Of a DNA stretch of 64,000 nucleotides, positions 1 to 8,146 are shown in pieces. A program made the position numbers and the translations under genes. Position 1 is the stretch's first letter, and every line of letters starts with the position of its first letter. A model generated the notes under the pieces. That model ran no database searches. It was not told the DNA's origin and worked only from the letters and a program-made list of their open reading frames with translations. The DNA comes from Alphaproteobacteria bacterium (GTDB lineage Bacteria; Pseudomonadota; Alphaproteobacteria; Micavibrionales; Micavibrionaceae): NCBI GenBank assembly GCA_023384135.1, contig JAHDXS010000002.1:496001-560000 (forward strand), written 5' to 3'.

Positions 1-1
1 T

Positions 2-502
2 ATTTTGGGGAACATCCTGGCAATCTCTGACTTCGACCTTATACAGGTTGTCATTATATCCCTCATCTGTTTGGTCGTCCTGACACTGAAATGGAAAGAT
101 TTTTTAGCAGTCTTTTTTGATGAGAACCACGCACGCAGCATCGGCCTGCCTGTACAGACGCTCCAAATCGTCTTTTTTACGATCCTCAGCGCCGCAACGG
201 TCGCCGCACTGCAAACTGTAGGGGCTTGTCTTGTGATAGCCATGGTGGTTACACCCGGCGCAACGGCCTATCTGTTGACCGACAGATTCGGGAGATTGAT
301 TGTATTGGCCGTTCTTCTGGGCAGTACCATAAGTGCCCTGGGCGCATATCTGAGTTATTTTCTAAATACCAATCCCGGCGGATTGATCGTCACCATGCAA
401 ACTTTGGTCTTTATGCTCGCGTTCTTTCTGGCGCCAAAGCACGGATTATTAAAGACAAGGCGCACGATCGAGCGCCTGAAAAAAGAGGGCGCGCATGGAT
501 AG
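2..502 (+). CDS. sitC: Mn/Zn ABC transporter permease, C-terminal part (5' end outside window)
   Basis: This is an inner-membrane permease of the ABC-3 family, the SitC/MntC/ZnuB group that imports manganese, zinc or iron. The reading frame is open to the left edge, so the N-terminal half lies outside the window; the TTG at position 5 is internal, because the neighbouring permease has the same GN-L-IS stretch in mid-protein. Several hydrophobic helices are visible, with the family signature GACLVIAMVVTPGATAYLL at about residues 73-91 of the visible part. It overlaps the next permease by 8 nt, which implies translational coupling. The sitC/sitD naming follows from two tandem permeases beside an MntR-type regulator; the transported metal is inferred. 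Confidence 0.85.
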   Translation: MLGNILAISDFDLIQVVIISLICLVVLTLKWKDFLAVFFDENHARSIGLPVQTLQIVFFTILSAATVAALQTVGACLVIAMVVTPGATAYLLTDRFGRLIVLAVLLGSTISALGAYLSYFLNTNPGGLIVTMQTLVFMLAFFLAPKHGLLKTRRTIERLKKEGAHG

Positions 503-1352
503 CCTTTTTGCTTTTATCACAGAACCACTTGCGCATGAATTTATGCAGCGTGCCTTGCTCATGTCGCTGCTGATCGCGATCGTATGCTCGATCTTTTCCT
601 GCTTTCTGGTTCTAAAAGGCTGGTCCCTGATGGGGGATGCTGTATCACATGCCGTTTTGCCGGGGCTGGCCTTGGCGTTCATGGCCGGTATCCCGCTGGG
701 CGTCGGCGCCTTTGCCGCGGGCATCTTCTGTGCTTTGGCAACCGGATACCTAAAGGAACACAGCCGAATAAAAGAAGATGCCTTAATGGGAATTGTCTTC
801 TCAGGAATGTTTGCTTTTGGCCTAGTCCTGATAACAAGAATTGAAACAGACGTGCATTTGATGCACGTCCTTTTCGGAAATGTCCTAGGCATTTCAAAAG
901 AGGAGCTTTTAAGTGCGGGCATTATCGCAGCACTTTGCTCGGCCATTATGCTCATAAAGCGAAAAGACTTTATGCTTTATTGTTTTGATCCTGCCTATGC
1001 CGGCGTAATCGGCCTTCCCGTAAAAAGCCTTCACTTCGCATTACTGATTTTGCTTTCGCTGACCATCGTTTCATCTCTGAAAGCTGCGGGCATTATTCTG
1101 GTTATCGCTATGCTAATCGCACCCGGCGCAATTGGCTTCATGCTCAGTCAATCCTTTGACCGTATGTTGCTAATCGCGCTCGGCGCCTCTGTCTTCTCCT
1201 GCATGACCGGGACGATTCTCAGCTATCACATGGATGCGGCCACCGCACCGCTGATCGTTGTGATACAGGCCGGGTTGTTTTTACTAGCGCTGACTTTTGA
1301 GAAATTCCACAGAACGACAAGAGAAAGGCTCATAAATGGGAAAGAAGCCTGA
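495..1352 (+). CDS. sitD: Mn/Zn ABC transporter permease, second subunit
   Basis: A complete 285-residue permease of the same ABC-3 family as its upstream neighbour, with about eight membrane helices. The helix motif AGIILVIAMLIAPGAIGFML (about residues 197-216) matches the signature of the first permease. Two different permease genes in tandem are typical of SitABCD-type importers, where SitC and SitD form a heterodimeric channel; the binding-protein and ATPase genes would be left of the window. The start overlaps the previous gene by 8 nt and the stop overlaps the regulator gene by 17 nt, so this is one operon. Specificity for Mn rather than Zn or Fe is inferred from the MntR-type neighbour. 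Confidence 0.88.
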   Translation: MDSLFAFITEPLAHEFMQRALLMSLLIAIVCSIFSCFLVLKGWSLMGDAVSHAVLPGLALAFMAGIPLGVGAFAAGIFCALATGYLKEHSRIKEDALMGIVFSGMFAFGLVLITRIETDVHLMHVLFGNVLGISKEELLSAGIIAALCSAIMLIKRKDFMLYCFDPAYAGVIGLPVKSLHFALLILLSLTIVSSLKAAGIILVIAMLIAPGAIGFMLSQSFDRMLLIALGASVFSCMTGTILSYHMDAATAPLIVVIQAGLFLLALTFEKFHRTTRERLINGKEA

Positions 1353-1767
1353 TGCAAAGCTTGCAGACCCAAAAGTACAGGCAAGCTGGTTCGCGCGTGT
1401 CCGTCAAGCACACCAGACGGAGACAACAGAAGATTATGTTGAGCTGATTGCCGATTTGATTGAAGTTCAGCAAGAAGCCCGCCTCAGCGATCTGGCCGCG
1501 CGTTTAGGCGTCGCACATCCGACAGCGAATAAAGTTGTCAGCCGCCTTAAAGAGGAAGGGTACATAGAAAGCCAGCCTTACCGCTCCATATTCCTAACAG
1601 ATAAGGGCAGAAAACTGGCGAAAAAATGCAAAGAACGTCATCAGATCGTATTAGATTTTCTTATACGTCTGGGCGTCGATCCCGAAGCCGCAGAATTTGA
1701 TGCGGAAGGCATTGAGCATCATATCAGTGAAAAAACACTCCAAATTATGAAAAAATTTGGAAATTAG
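1336..1767 (+). CDS. mntR: MntR-like metal-responsive transcriptional regulator
   Basis: A 143-residue DtxR/MntR-family repressor. Residues about 30-90 form the winged helix-turn-helix (EARLSDLAARLGVAHPTANK is the recognition region), followed by the dimerisation and metal-binding helices with the stretch ECRHQ-like KERHQIVLDFLIRLGVD and a late Glu-His-His cluster (EGIEHH). The length fits Gram-negative MntR, which lacks the SH3-like third domain. Being last in the permease operon, it probably senses intracellular Mn(II) and represses this import operon. The promoter and operator would lie left of the window. Confidence 0.85.
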   Translation: MGKKPDAKLADPKVQASWFARVRQAHQTETTEDYVELIADLIEVQQEARLSDLAARLGVAHPTANKVVSRLKEEGYIESQPYRSIFLTDKGRKLAKKCKERHQIVLDFLIRLGVDPEAAEFDAEGIEHHISEKTLQIMKKFGN

Positions 1768-2038
1768 GAATAGCATGGACACTCAGGGTCTGTATTTTAC
1801 TTTTTTGTAAAACGGAAAGATCCGAAGCTACAACATCTGTCGCGCGAACTCCTGACTTCATTCACTCGTTACACCGACCCTCATGGTTGAAAGCCTCTGC
1901 GCGCAGCCCCCCAAAAAAGCCCCCATTTTCATCAGATCCGGGCGGACAGCATCGGATGACCTTGGGCGCATTATAGCGCAAAAGCCTTGGTTTTCCTGTG
2001 TTTCTCTGGATTGTATTGGATTTGGCTGGTGGATAAAC

Positions 2039-2114
2039 TGGCGTCCCCTACGGGATTCGAACCCGTGTCGCCTCCGTGAAAGGGAGGTGTCCTAGGCCTC
2101 TAGACGAAGGGGAC
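2039..2114 (-). tRNA. tRNA-Glu (anticodon TTC)
   Basis: Read on the minus strand this is a 76-nt cloverleaf. The acceptor pairs GTCCCCT with AGGGGAC, the D arm is present, the anticodon stem CCTCC/GGAGG encloses the loop CTTTCAC with anticodon TTC, and the T arm carries GGTTCGAATCC. The CCA end is encoded. It is very close to the E. coli tRNA-Glu sequence as I remember it. It stands alone, between the Mn transport operon and radA. Confidence 0.96.
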
Positions 2115-2143
2115 GTACTAGTAAAATGCCGAAAAGACACTGC

Positions 2144-2173
2144 TTTATAATGGCTGGAGGCGGGTAAAATCAA
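2144..2173 (-). promoter_or_regulatory. Candidate sigma-70 promoter of tRNA-Glu
   Basis: On the minus strand a -35 element TTGATT (2168-2173) and a -10 element TATAAA (2144-2149) are separated by 18 nt. The -10 lies about 30 nt upstream of the mature tRNA 5' end, leaving room for a short leader removed by RNase P. Judged by eye from consensus only. Confidence 0.5.
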
Positions 2174-2224
2174 GTCTTTCTTTCACACCAGCACAAAAAC
2201 GCGCAAACCCGGGTCAAAACGCCC

Positions 2225-3601
2225 CTAAAACCCCAGAATATCGGCCAGTTCGCGCACATGGGAAAGGGCGCGGATTTTGATTTTCCCCTCACCGCCTTTC
2301 TCGCCCTTTTTCCCGGGCTTGGACACCACCGCCCGCTTAAAGCCCAGCTTCTCGGATTCCTTGAGCCTTATATCCGCCTGCGCCACAGGCCGCACCTCCC
2401 CGGCCAGACCGATCTCCCCGAAAAAGACCGTGTCGGCAGGTAAAGCCTCGTCCTTAAGCGCGCTGATCAGCGCCGCCGCAACCGCAACGTCCGCCGCCGG
2501 TTCCGCAATCCGGATGCCCCCGGCAATATTCAGAAAAATATCATGCCCCGAAAGCGAAATCCCGCAGCGCGTTTCCAGAACCGCCACGATCATAGCCAGC
2601 CGGTTATGATCCCAGCCCAGAACAGCGCGGCGCGGCGCGGCCAAATTGGAACGCGCCACCAGCGCCTGCACCTCGACCAGCAAGGGCCGCGTACCCTCGA
2701 GCGCGGCCATCACCGCGCTGCCCGCCGCATCTTCGCTGCGCTGGGAGAGAAACAGCTCCGACGGGTTGGAAACCTCCACTAAACCCTCCTGCGCCATCTC
2801 GAAGACACCGATCTCATTCGTCGGCCCGAAACGGTTCTTGACCGCCCGCAAAATGCGGAACTGATGCCCCCGGTCCCCCTCGAAATAAAGGACGCAATCG
2901 ACCAGATGCTCCAGAACGCGCGGCCCCGCGATCTGCCCATCCTTCGTCACATGCCCGACGAACAGCACGGCGATGTTCCGGCTCTTGGCCATGCGGATGA
3001 TCTCCTGCGCACAAGTGCGCACCTGCGTGACCGTCCCGGGCGCGCTGTCGATATTGTCGATATACATCGTCTGGATGGAATCGATGATAAGCACCTTGGG
3101 CGCTTCTTCCGCCCCGCGCACGGATTCAATAATATCGCGTACGTTGGTCGCCGCAGCCAACTTGACGGGCGCATCCGCAAGACCCAGCCGATCGGCACGC
3201 ATGCGGATCTGCTCAATGGCCTCCTCACCGGAGACATAGACGCACGGCACACCATGACGACTCAACGCGCAGACGGCCTGCAGCAAAAGCGTGGACTTCC
3301 CGATCCCCGGGTCCCCACCGATCAGAACCGCCGAGCCGGGCACCAGCCCGCCGCCCGTCACCCTGTCAAACTCCCCGATCTTTGTAACGTGCCGGATATA
3401 ATGGGCATTTCCGCCCGCCCGCAAATCCACAAAATCAATGACGCGCCCCTTCTTCGACGCGCTTAACCCCTTGGGAACGGCGGCCGCAGCCGCCTCCTCC
3501 GCAATCGTATTCCATTCGTTACAGGAATCGCACTTCCCCGCCCAGCGCGTACTTACCGCGCCGCAGGACTGGCAGACATAGGATTTTTGGGCTTTAGCCA
3601 A
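2225..3601 (-). CDS. radA: DNA repair protein RadA (Sms)
   Basis: A 458-residue RadA/Sms ATPase, a RecA-related helicase that drives branch migration in recombinational repair. An N-terminal C4 zinc finger (Cys 10, 13, 24, 27) is followed by the Walker A motif GGDPGIGKST (about 94-103), a Walker B region ending in IIDSIQTMY, the RadA-specific KNRFG motif (about 255-259) and a C-terminal Lon-protease-like domain. The length is normal for the family. It begins right at the zinc finger (MAKAQKSYVCQSC). It stands alone, between tRNA-Glu and a divergently unrelated regulator gene. Confidence 0.97.
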   Translation of the reverse strand: MAKAQKSYVCQSCGAVSTRWAGKCDSCNEWNTIAEEAAAAAVPKGLSASKKGRVIDFVDLRAGGNAHYIRHVTKIGEFDRVTGGGLVPGSAVLIGGDPGIGKSTLLLQAVCALSRHGVPCVYVSGEEAIEQIRMRADRLGLADAPVKLAAATNVRDIIESVRGAEEAPKVLIIDSIQTMYIDNIDSAPGTVTQVRTCAQEIIRMAKSRNIAVLFVGHVTKDGQIAGPRVLEHLVDCVLYFEGDRGHQFRILRAVKNRFGPTNEIGVFEMAQEGLVEVSNPSELFLSQRSEDAAGSAVMAALEGTRPLLVEVQALVARSNLAAPRRAVLGWDHNRLAMIVAVLETRCGISLSGHDIFLNIAGGIRIAEPAADVAVAAALISALKDEALPADTVFFGEIGLAGEVRPVAQADIRLKESEKLGFKRAVVSKPGKKGEKGGEGKIKIRALSHVRELADILGF

Positions 3602-3651
3602 AGCTCAGACTCCGGAGAAGTTAAGAAACATCTCAAAGTCTGGCCCGCGAT

Positions 3652-4038
3652 TCACGTTTTTGCAATGGTCTTGAGCAGCGCCAGCGCCTTTTTCTTGACG
3701 TCCGGGTTCTCAATAGTCCGCAAAACCTTAATGATATGCAGATCGAGCTTATCGAAATTCGTCTGCTCTTTCGTCTTGCGGATCAGGATCTTGTGTTTCC
3801 CCGCGCTCATCCCCTCGAACAACGCGCTTGGGTCGGTTTCAAGCACTTGCGAAGCCTTGAACAGCCGCGATGCACTCAATCGGTTGAATCCCCGTTCGTA
3901 TTTCTGTACCTGCTGGAAGGTAATCCCCATCGCAGAGGCCAGTTCGGCCTGTGTCATACCGCGCATAGTCCTGAAGCGCCTAAGATTCTCGCCAATAACC
4001 CCGTCAATCGCGTCGGCGCTGGGCTTCTTCCGTCTCAT
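3652..4038 (-). CDS. XRE-family HTH transcriptional regulator
   Basis: A 128-residue protein with a Cro/C1-type helix-turn-helix at about residues 14-70 (MTQAELASAMGITFQQVQKY is the core). The rest is a short helical tail rich in Lys. This architecture is common among small alphaproteobacterial regulators, often present in several copies per genome. No target can be deduced. It lies between radA and holA on the same strand, with about 50 nt to radA and 120 nt to holA; the upstream gap holds an AT-rich stretch that could contain its promoter. Confidence 0.8.
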   Translation of the reverse strand: MRRKKPSADAIDGVIGENLRRFRTMRGMTQAELASAMGITFQQVQKYERGFNRLSASRLFKASQVLETDPSALFEGMSAGKHKILIRKTKEQTNFDKLDLHIIKVLRTIENPDVKKKALALLKTIAKT

Positions 4039-4158
4039 GTCAAAACCTCCGGCTTTATCTCTTATATATTCGCAAAGAACAGCAGAAAGTGACTCGATCG
4101 CACCTGGAAAAAAACGCGAGCTATTGAGAGAAACAATTCAAGAATCGGGCCAAATTAA

Positions 4159-5175
4159 TTAACGCATCTTGGTAATGCCCAGAATGGCCTGTGCACAAAG
4201 CGTGTCGGTCGGGATTCCGGTTTGCTTGCACTGGGCCTCCAGATCCAGAAGACGCCCCAGAATCCGGTCAAGGGAAGAAAGGGACCACGACTGGATTTGC
4301 CCACGGAACGACTCTTCAACTTTGAAAAACACGGCCGGCTGCAGCTTTTTCATCGCCTCCTGCAACCCCGCCCCCGCCGCAATCTCGGACTTAACCCGGT
4401 GCAGTCTGCGGAAATGGTTTTGCATCGCCCGCAAAACCGCCACGAATGGCACCCCCTCGGCGGTCAGAACTGAATAAGCTTTCAGCGCCGCCTCCGTATT
4501 ACGCCCACCGACATTGTAAACCAGATCGTCGAACGACTGCGCCCCCGCCGCGCCGCAGGCCGCCATGGCGTCCGTAACGGTAATCGGGGTTTTATCGTCA
4601 CCCTTATAGATGACCAGCTTTTCAAGCTCGCTGCGCACCTTCGCGCGGTCGCCGGAGATATTCTCGGAAAGCCACAGCACGGCATCCGGCTCGGCGCGGC
4701 ACCCTTCGTCCTGCAAAATCTGCCGGATAATCCGCCCCAGATCGCGGGCATCGTCCACGTAACACGGCACCGCCGCAGCGCTCTTACTCTTCTCGCAAAG
4801 CTCACGCAGCTTAGATTTCGTTCCGAGTTCCCCGGCGACCAGTAAAACCAGAGAATGTTTTGAAGGATTTTCCAGATAGGTTTTGACGAACGTCACGATC
4901 TTGTCGGCCGCGTCCTCGACCCGGATCAGGCGGTCTCCGCCCATCATCGACATCGCGCTCGCCTCATCCGCCAGCCGCGCGGGATCGTCAACGATCTGAT
5001 CGCTCGTGAGAACCGCGACATTGAACGGATCGTTGAGATCGGCGACGACACTCTTCCCGATCATGGCCGCCCGCTCACGCACCAGCCCCGCATCCGGCCC
5101 ATAGATCAAAATCACCCGCGCCGCCGGGTCCGGCTTGGCGACGAACGGTTCAATCTGTCGAAACGCAAGCTTCAT
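4159..5175 (-). CDS. holA: DNA polymerase III subunit delta
   Basis: A 338-residue HolA homologue, the clamp-loader subunit that opens the beta sliding clamp. It starts MKLAFRQIEPFV and contains the expected LIYGPDAGLVRERA segment (about 21-34), a degenerate P-loop region typical of delta, followed by the AAA-like middle and the helical collar domain. In most Alphaproteobacteria holA directly follows lptE in the order leuS-lptE-holA; here about 4.2 kb separates them. It starts 10 nt after the GCS2-like gene stops, so it is probably co-transcribed with it. Confidence 0.92.
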   Translation of the reverse strand: MKLAFRQIEPFVAKPDPAARVILIYGPDAGLVRERAAMIGKSVVADLNDPFNVAVLTSDQIVDDPARLADEASAMSMMGGDRLIRVEDAADKIVTFVKTYLENPSKHSLVLLVAGELGTKSKLRELCEKSKSAAAVPCYVDDARDLGRIIRQILQDEGCRAEPDAVLWLSENISGDRAKVRSELEKLVIYKGDDKTPITVTDAMAACGAAGAQSFDDLVYNVGGRNTEAALKAYSVLTAEGVPFVAVLRAMQNHFRRLHRVKSEIAAGAGLQEAMKKLQPAVFFKVEESFRGQIQSWSLSSLDRILGRLLDLEAQCKQTGIPTDTLCAQAILGITKMR

Positions 5176-5185
5176 AATCCCTCGA

Positions 5186-6649
5186 TCACGATCCGCAACA
5201 GGCGGCCACCGCGCGTGAACGCTTGGCCGAACCCGAATTCATCTCATCCGCGAACACGATTTTCGCGCACGCATCCTCGCGCGAAAACAGCGCCATGTCG
5301 TAATTCATCTGGAAATCCAGAACATCCTCCAGGGTCAGGAAAACGGCGCGGTTAACCTTGCCGTCCGTGCAACCAGTTCGGCAGATCGTGATCATCGGCA
5401 CACCCTCCGCCCCGAACCCGGCCGCATCCAGCACAGGCTCGAACAAATCCGCAAAACGCTGCGCGAACGCCCGCATCGTGCCGCTGCCAAAAGGAATATC
5501 GAAAAACGCACCGCCATGCGAACGCGCCGCTTGATAGGCTTTATCCAGCTCAACCTGTGTCGCCGGCCCGCCCTCGGGATCAAGCCCGAAAGATTTCAGC
5601 AAGGCATCCACCGCCGCCCCCAGCGCCTCATCCCGCGCCAGCATGCCGGTGATCATCAACGCCGTGCGGTGCTGATGCAAGCCGACCCCGAACATCCGCG
5701 CCTCATAACGATGCCCGGAAACCTCGCCGTCAGCATCGCGCAGCGCTGCGATCTTCACATCCGGCCACAACACCGTCTGCGCGAAGAAATAATTCGTCGC
5801 CGTGTTCAGGCCCTTTTGCTTGAGCTCATTGAAACTCGTCCACGTCCCGGCGGGCAGACGCACGATCTTCCCATCCTGATCGTAATAGACATAAAGCGGA
5901 TTGTTCATCACATGGTCGATATGCGAAGCGAGATACTCCTCGCCGCTCCGCGCGCTCAGCACATAAGGCGGAACGCCCCCGCGCCCCTCCTTGAGGCCCT
6001 TGTGCCGCAAAGTCATCCCGCCATGCCCGCCGAACGGACGCCCCTGCGAAAACCCCGTGCTATTGTCGGTCAGCAAAAACAAAAACGGCGCCAAAAGATA
6101 AAGCCGCCGCACGTTCTTGAACATATGCTCCGGCGTAGAGTAACTCACCGAAACCTGATTGGATTTACAGACGGAGAAATATTCGGCAAAGCCCCGCATA
6201 TCGCTGCGGTAAGGTTTAAAAAACGCATGATACCGCTCGACATTGACGATGCGCGAAAGCAAATCGTCCGCCGTCCGTTCCGGCAATTCCTGAAAATACG
6301 ACCGCTTAAGCCCGTTCCGCTCGGCCACCTGCATGACGATCTTAATCTTGTTCGTCACATCGTCCATGACGGCCCGCAAATCGTCCAGCGGCGCGGCGAT
6401 CGAACTCACCTCCACCGTCTCGCTGGTCGGCTCGTTATGGACCCACACGCCCTTGCCCAGCGCCTCATGCGCCTGCGCCCGCAGGTTCTCATTCTCCGTA
6501 ACACCGATGGGGGCCAGATCGTTCGCCTTGAAAAATGCCAGCTCGACCTCAACCCCGGTCCGCACATCCGCGCCCGCGCCCCGATAAAGAGGGTAGACAT
6601 CCTCGGGGCCGTTAATGATCCGGCGGTCTGCGGCATTGACGTCAGACAT
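5186..6649 (-). CDS. Glutamate-cysteine ligase family 2 (GCS2)-like carboxylate-amine ligase
   Basis: A 487-residue protein resembling the GCS2 carboxylate-amine ligase fold, in which a carboxylate is joined to an amine via an acyl phosphate. Family landmarks are GVEVELAFF near the N terminus (compare GVEEEF), ETVEVSSIAAPLDDL at about 79-93, a hydrophobic helix ending in LLTDNSTGFSQGRP, and EARMFGVGLHQHRTALM with acidic and basic active-site candidates. The ATG at 6649 is preferred over the TTG at 6655 because AAGGA sits 6 nt before it. It lies 10 nt upstream of holA and 88 nt downstream of a SAM-hydroxide adenosyltransferase-like gene, and I infer a shared pathway. The substrate is unknown; classical glutathione synthesis is possible but unproven, since no gshB is nearby. 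Confidence 0.68.
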   Translation of the reverse strand: MSDVNAADRRIINGPEDVYPLYRGAGADVRTGVEVELAFFKANDLAPIGVTENENLRAQAHEALGKGVWVHNEPTSETVEVSSIAAPLDDLRAVMDDVTNKIKIVMQVAERNGLKRSYFQELPERTADDLLSRIVNVERYHAFFKPYRSDMRGFAEYFSVCKSNQVSVSYSTPEHMFKNVRRLYLLAPFLFLLTDNSTGFSQGRPFGGHGGMTLRHKGLKEGRGGVPPYVLSARSGEEYLASHIDHVMNNPLYVYYDQDGKIVRLPAGTWTSFNELKQKGLNTATNYFFAQTVLWPDVKIAALRDADGEVSGHRYEARMFGVGLHQHRTALMITGMLARDEALGAAVDALLKSFGLDPEGGPATQVELDKAYQAARSHGGAFFDIPFGSGTMRAFAQRFADLFEPVLDAAGFGAEGVPMITICRTGCTDGKVNRAVFLTLEDVLDFQMNYDMALFSREDACAKIVFADEMNSGSAKRSRAVAACCGS

Positions 6650-6737
6650 GGGCAATCCTTATGGGTCAAAGAAAAACTATACCTTTTTGGTATTCTTTGA
6701 CAAACAGGGAAAGTTACCGCTGCGGGTTAAAAAGGCT

Positions 6738-7877
6738 TTATTCCGCGCTCACTTCGCGGGCTTCGCCCGTAAAGCCGATGCCCGGCGCCGCGCCGTTCGG
6801 ATTAAAGGGCTCGATCTCGATATAAACCCCCTCTTTAAGGTCCTGCGGCGTGATGCCCAACTCCTCGCTGAGCGGCTTACCAATAATCGCCAACTCCAGA
6901 AAGCGCGGGTCGTCCTTTGCGGAATCCGCGAAATGCCCGGACGATCCCGGCGCGATCCCGTACTGGCCGGATTTCGCATCGAACATATTCCGCCGGATTT
7001 CCGCATCGAACTCATGCCCGTGGATCGTAACCTTAAGCGGCCGCCCGATCCATTCCGGCTTGGCGTCGCTGGCGGAAATACTGAGCTTCAAATTTCCGTG
7101 CGTATCCCGCCGCGCAACGACCGGGCGCTGGGTCAGATCGGGAATATGCTCAAGCTCCAGAACATTTTGCGTGTCGATGAAATGAAACTGCTTCAGAAAT
7201 TCCCGGCGCTCATCGACGCTCAACCCGTCCTTCCAGCCTTCATGCGCCTCGCTGAGGTTATAGGTCAGGATCTCCGAAAACCACGGGAAGAAATCGCGGG
7301 AACGGAACTGACTGCCCTCGGTCTGAACGTTGACTTTGTAGATTTCCATCTCGCCCTTCTCCACCAGATCGCGGAAAAACGAGAAACTGTGCGGGCTCAC
7401 CCCGGAAACGACCGCCCCGTTCGGCAGCATCCCGAGATAAACGTTCTCACCCTTATTGTTGCCCTCGACGCCCCGCTGCGCCAGACGCGGCGCACAATTC
7501 ACGAAGAAGGTGTTCCCCGCACCGCGCAGCCGATAGCGCGACAGCTGCGCCAGATCGAACGCCCCTGCCCGCCAATCCTGCGAGGGAATGTCATGATAAA
7601 CCCGCTGCGGCGGCGTCTTCCCGCTCAGCGTCGTAACGATCGCATGAATATCGGCCAGATTGACCTTGATCTCGCCCACCGCCAGATCGGGGTAACCGCC
7701 ATTATCGCTGATATAGGTGGATGTGACGGGCGACCACGCGGGCAAATTCGCCTGAATCTTGAACGCGGCGCTAAGCGCCCCGGCTTTCTTGTAATCCGCC
7801 TTAAGCTGCTCGATCAGCCCTGTACCGATAAACTCGGGATTCGGAAGTGTGCGTCCTGCTGATATGTCCTGTGTCAT
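6738..7877 (-). CDS. Divergent SAM-hydroxide adenosyltransferase-fold (DUF62/fluorinase-like) protein
   Basis: A 379-residue protein whose segment order matches SAM-hydroxide adenosyltransferases: TYISDNGGYPDLAVGEIK (compare TDFG-DPYVG-MKG), IPSQDWRAGAFDLAQ (compare IPPFDVRAGAFLLAQ), NTFFVNCAPRLAQRG (compare V-V-DPGVG), VVSGVSPHSFSFF (compare GPDNGLLS) and FRSRDFFPWFSEIL (compare FHGRDIFAPVA), then a C-terminal beta domain. Known members convert SAM to adenosine and methionine, and the fluorinase subfamily adds a halide. The usual DPGVG and GPDNG motifs are altered here, so activity is uncertain. A GGAG sequence precedes the ATG. It is first in a probable operon with the GCS2-like gene and holA. 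The identification rests on motif order read by eye. Confidence 0.6.
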   Translation of the reverse strand: MTQDISAGRTLPNPEFIGTGLIEQLKADYKKAGALSAAFKIQANLPAWSPVTSTYISDNGGYPDLAVGEIKVNLADIHAIVTTLSGKTPPQRVYHDIPSQDWRAGAFDLAQLSRYRLRGAGNTFFVNCAPRLAQRGVEGNNKGENVYLGMLPNGAVVSGVSPHSFSFFRDLVEKGEMEIYKVNVQTEGSQFRSRDFFPWFSEILTYNLSEAHEGWKDGLSVDERREFLKQFHFIDTQNVLELEHIPDLTQRPVVARRDTHGNLKLSISASDAKPEWIGRPLKVTIHGHEFDAEIRRNMFDAKSGQYGIAPGSSGHFADSAKDDPRFLELAIIGKPLSEELGITPQDLKEGVYIEIEPFNPNGAAPGIGFTGEAREVSAE

Positions 7878-8146
7878 TGTTTTTTACTCCAAATACAAAA
7901 TCACCACCGCGCTTTCGCGCGAACCCTTGAAACCGTTTTTGTAGGGGAAAAGCTTGTTTTGCTGCTCCCGCCCGGTTTCAAAAAATTTGAAGACCACAGG
8001 CGGAGCGTACCGTACCGTGGTCGCTTTAGCTTTGATAACGCGGTGCAAGCTGAGCCTTCAAATGCCGCGACAACCTATACTAGGCAGTAGACGCAAATCT
8101 AAGCTAAAATATGGTTTTCTGTCAAATATTAAGCATTGAAAAAGCC
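7878..8146. other. Intergenic region between divergent genes
   Basis: About 270 nt between the SAM-hydroxide adenosyltransferase-like gene (minus strand) and the CoiA-like gene (plus strand). The half next to the minus-strand gene is GC-rich with a small CGCG hairpin near 7909-7920. The half next to the CoiA-like gene turns AT-rich. It should hold both promoters, but I see no convincing pair of promoter elements and no convincing repeat matching the right end of the CoiA-like insertion. Confidence 0.5.

Noticed and set aside
1768-2038. Possible terminator after mntR (TTTTAC, six T, GTAAAA at about 1796-1811)
   Set aside because: The stem is only six A/T-rich pairs and lacks a following T-run, so it is too weak to call. 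I see nothing else in this 270-nt stretch.
1883-2095. 70-codon frame running into the tRNA-Glu gene
   Set aside because: It overlaps the tRNA and encodes the antisense of its T arm; no ribosome site.
7954-8139. 61-codon frame upstream of the CoiA-like gene
   Set aside because: No ribosome site and no resemblance to a protein; it spans a composition boundary.
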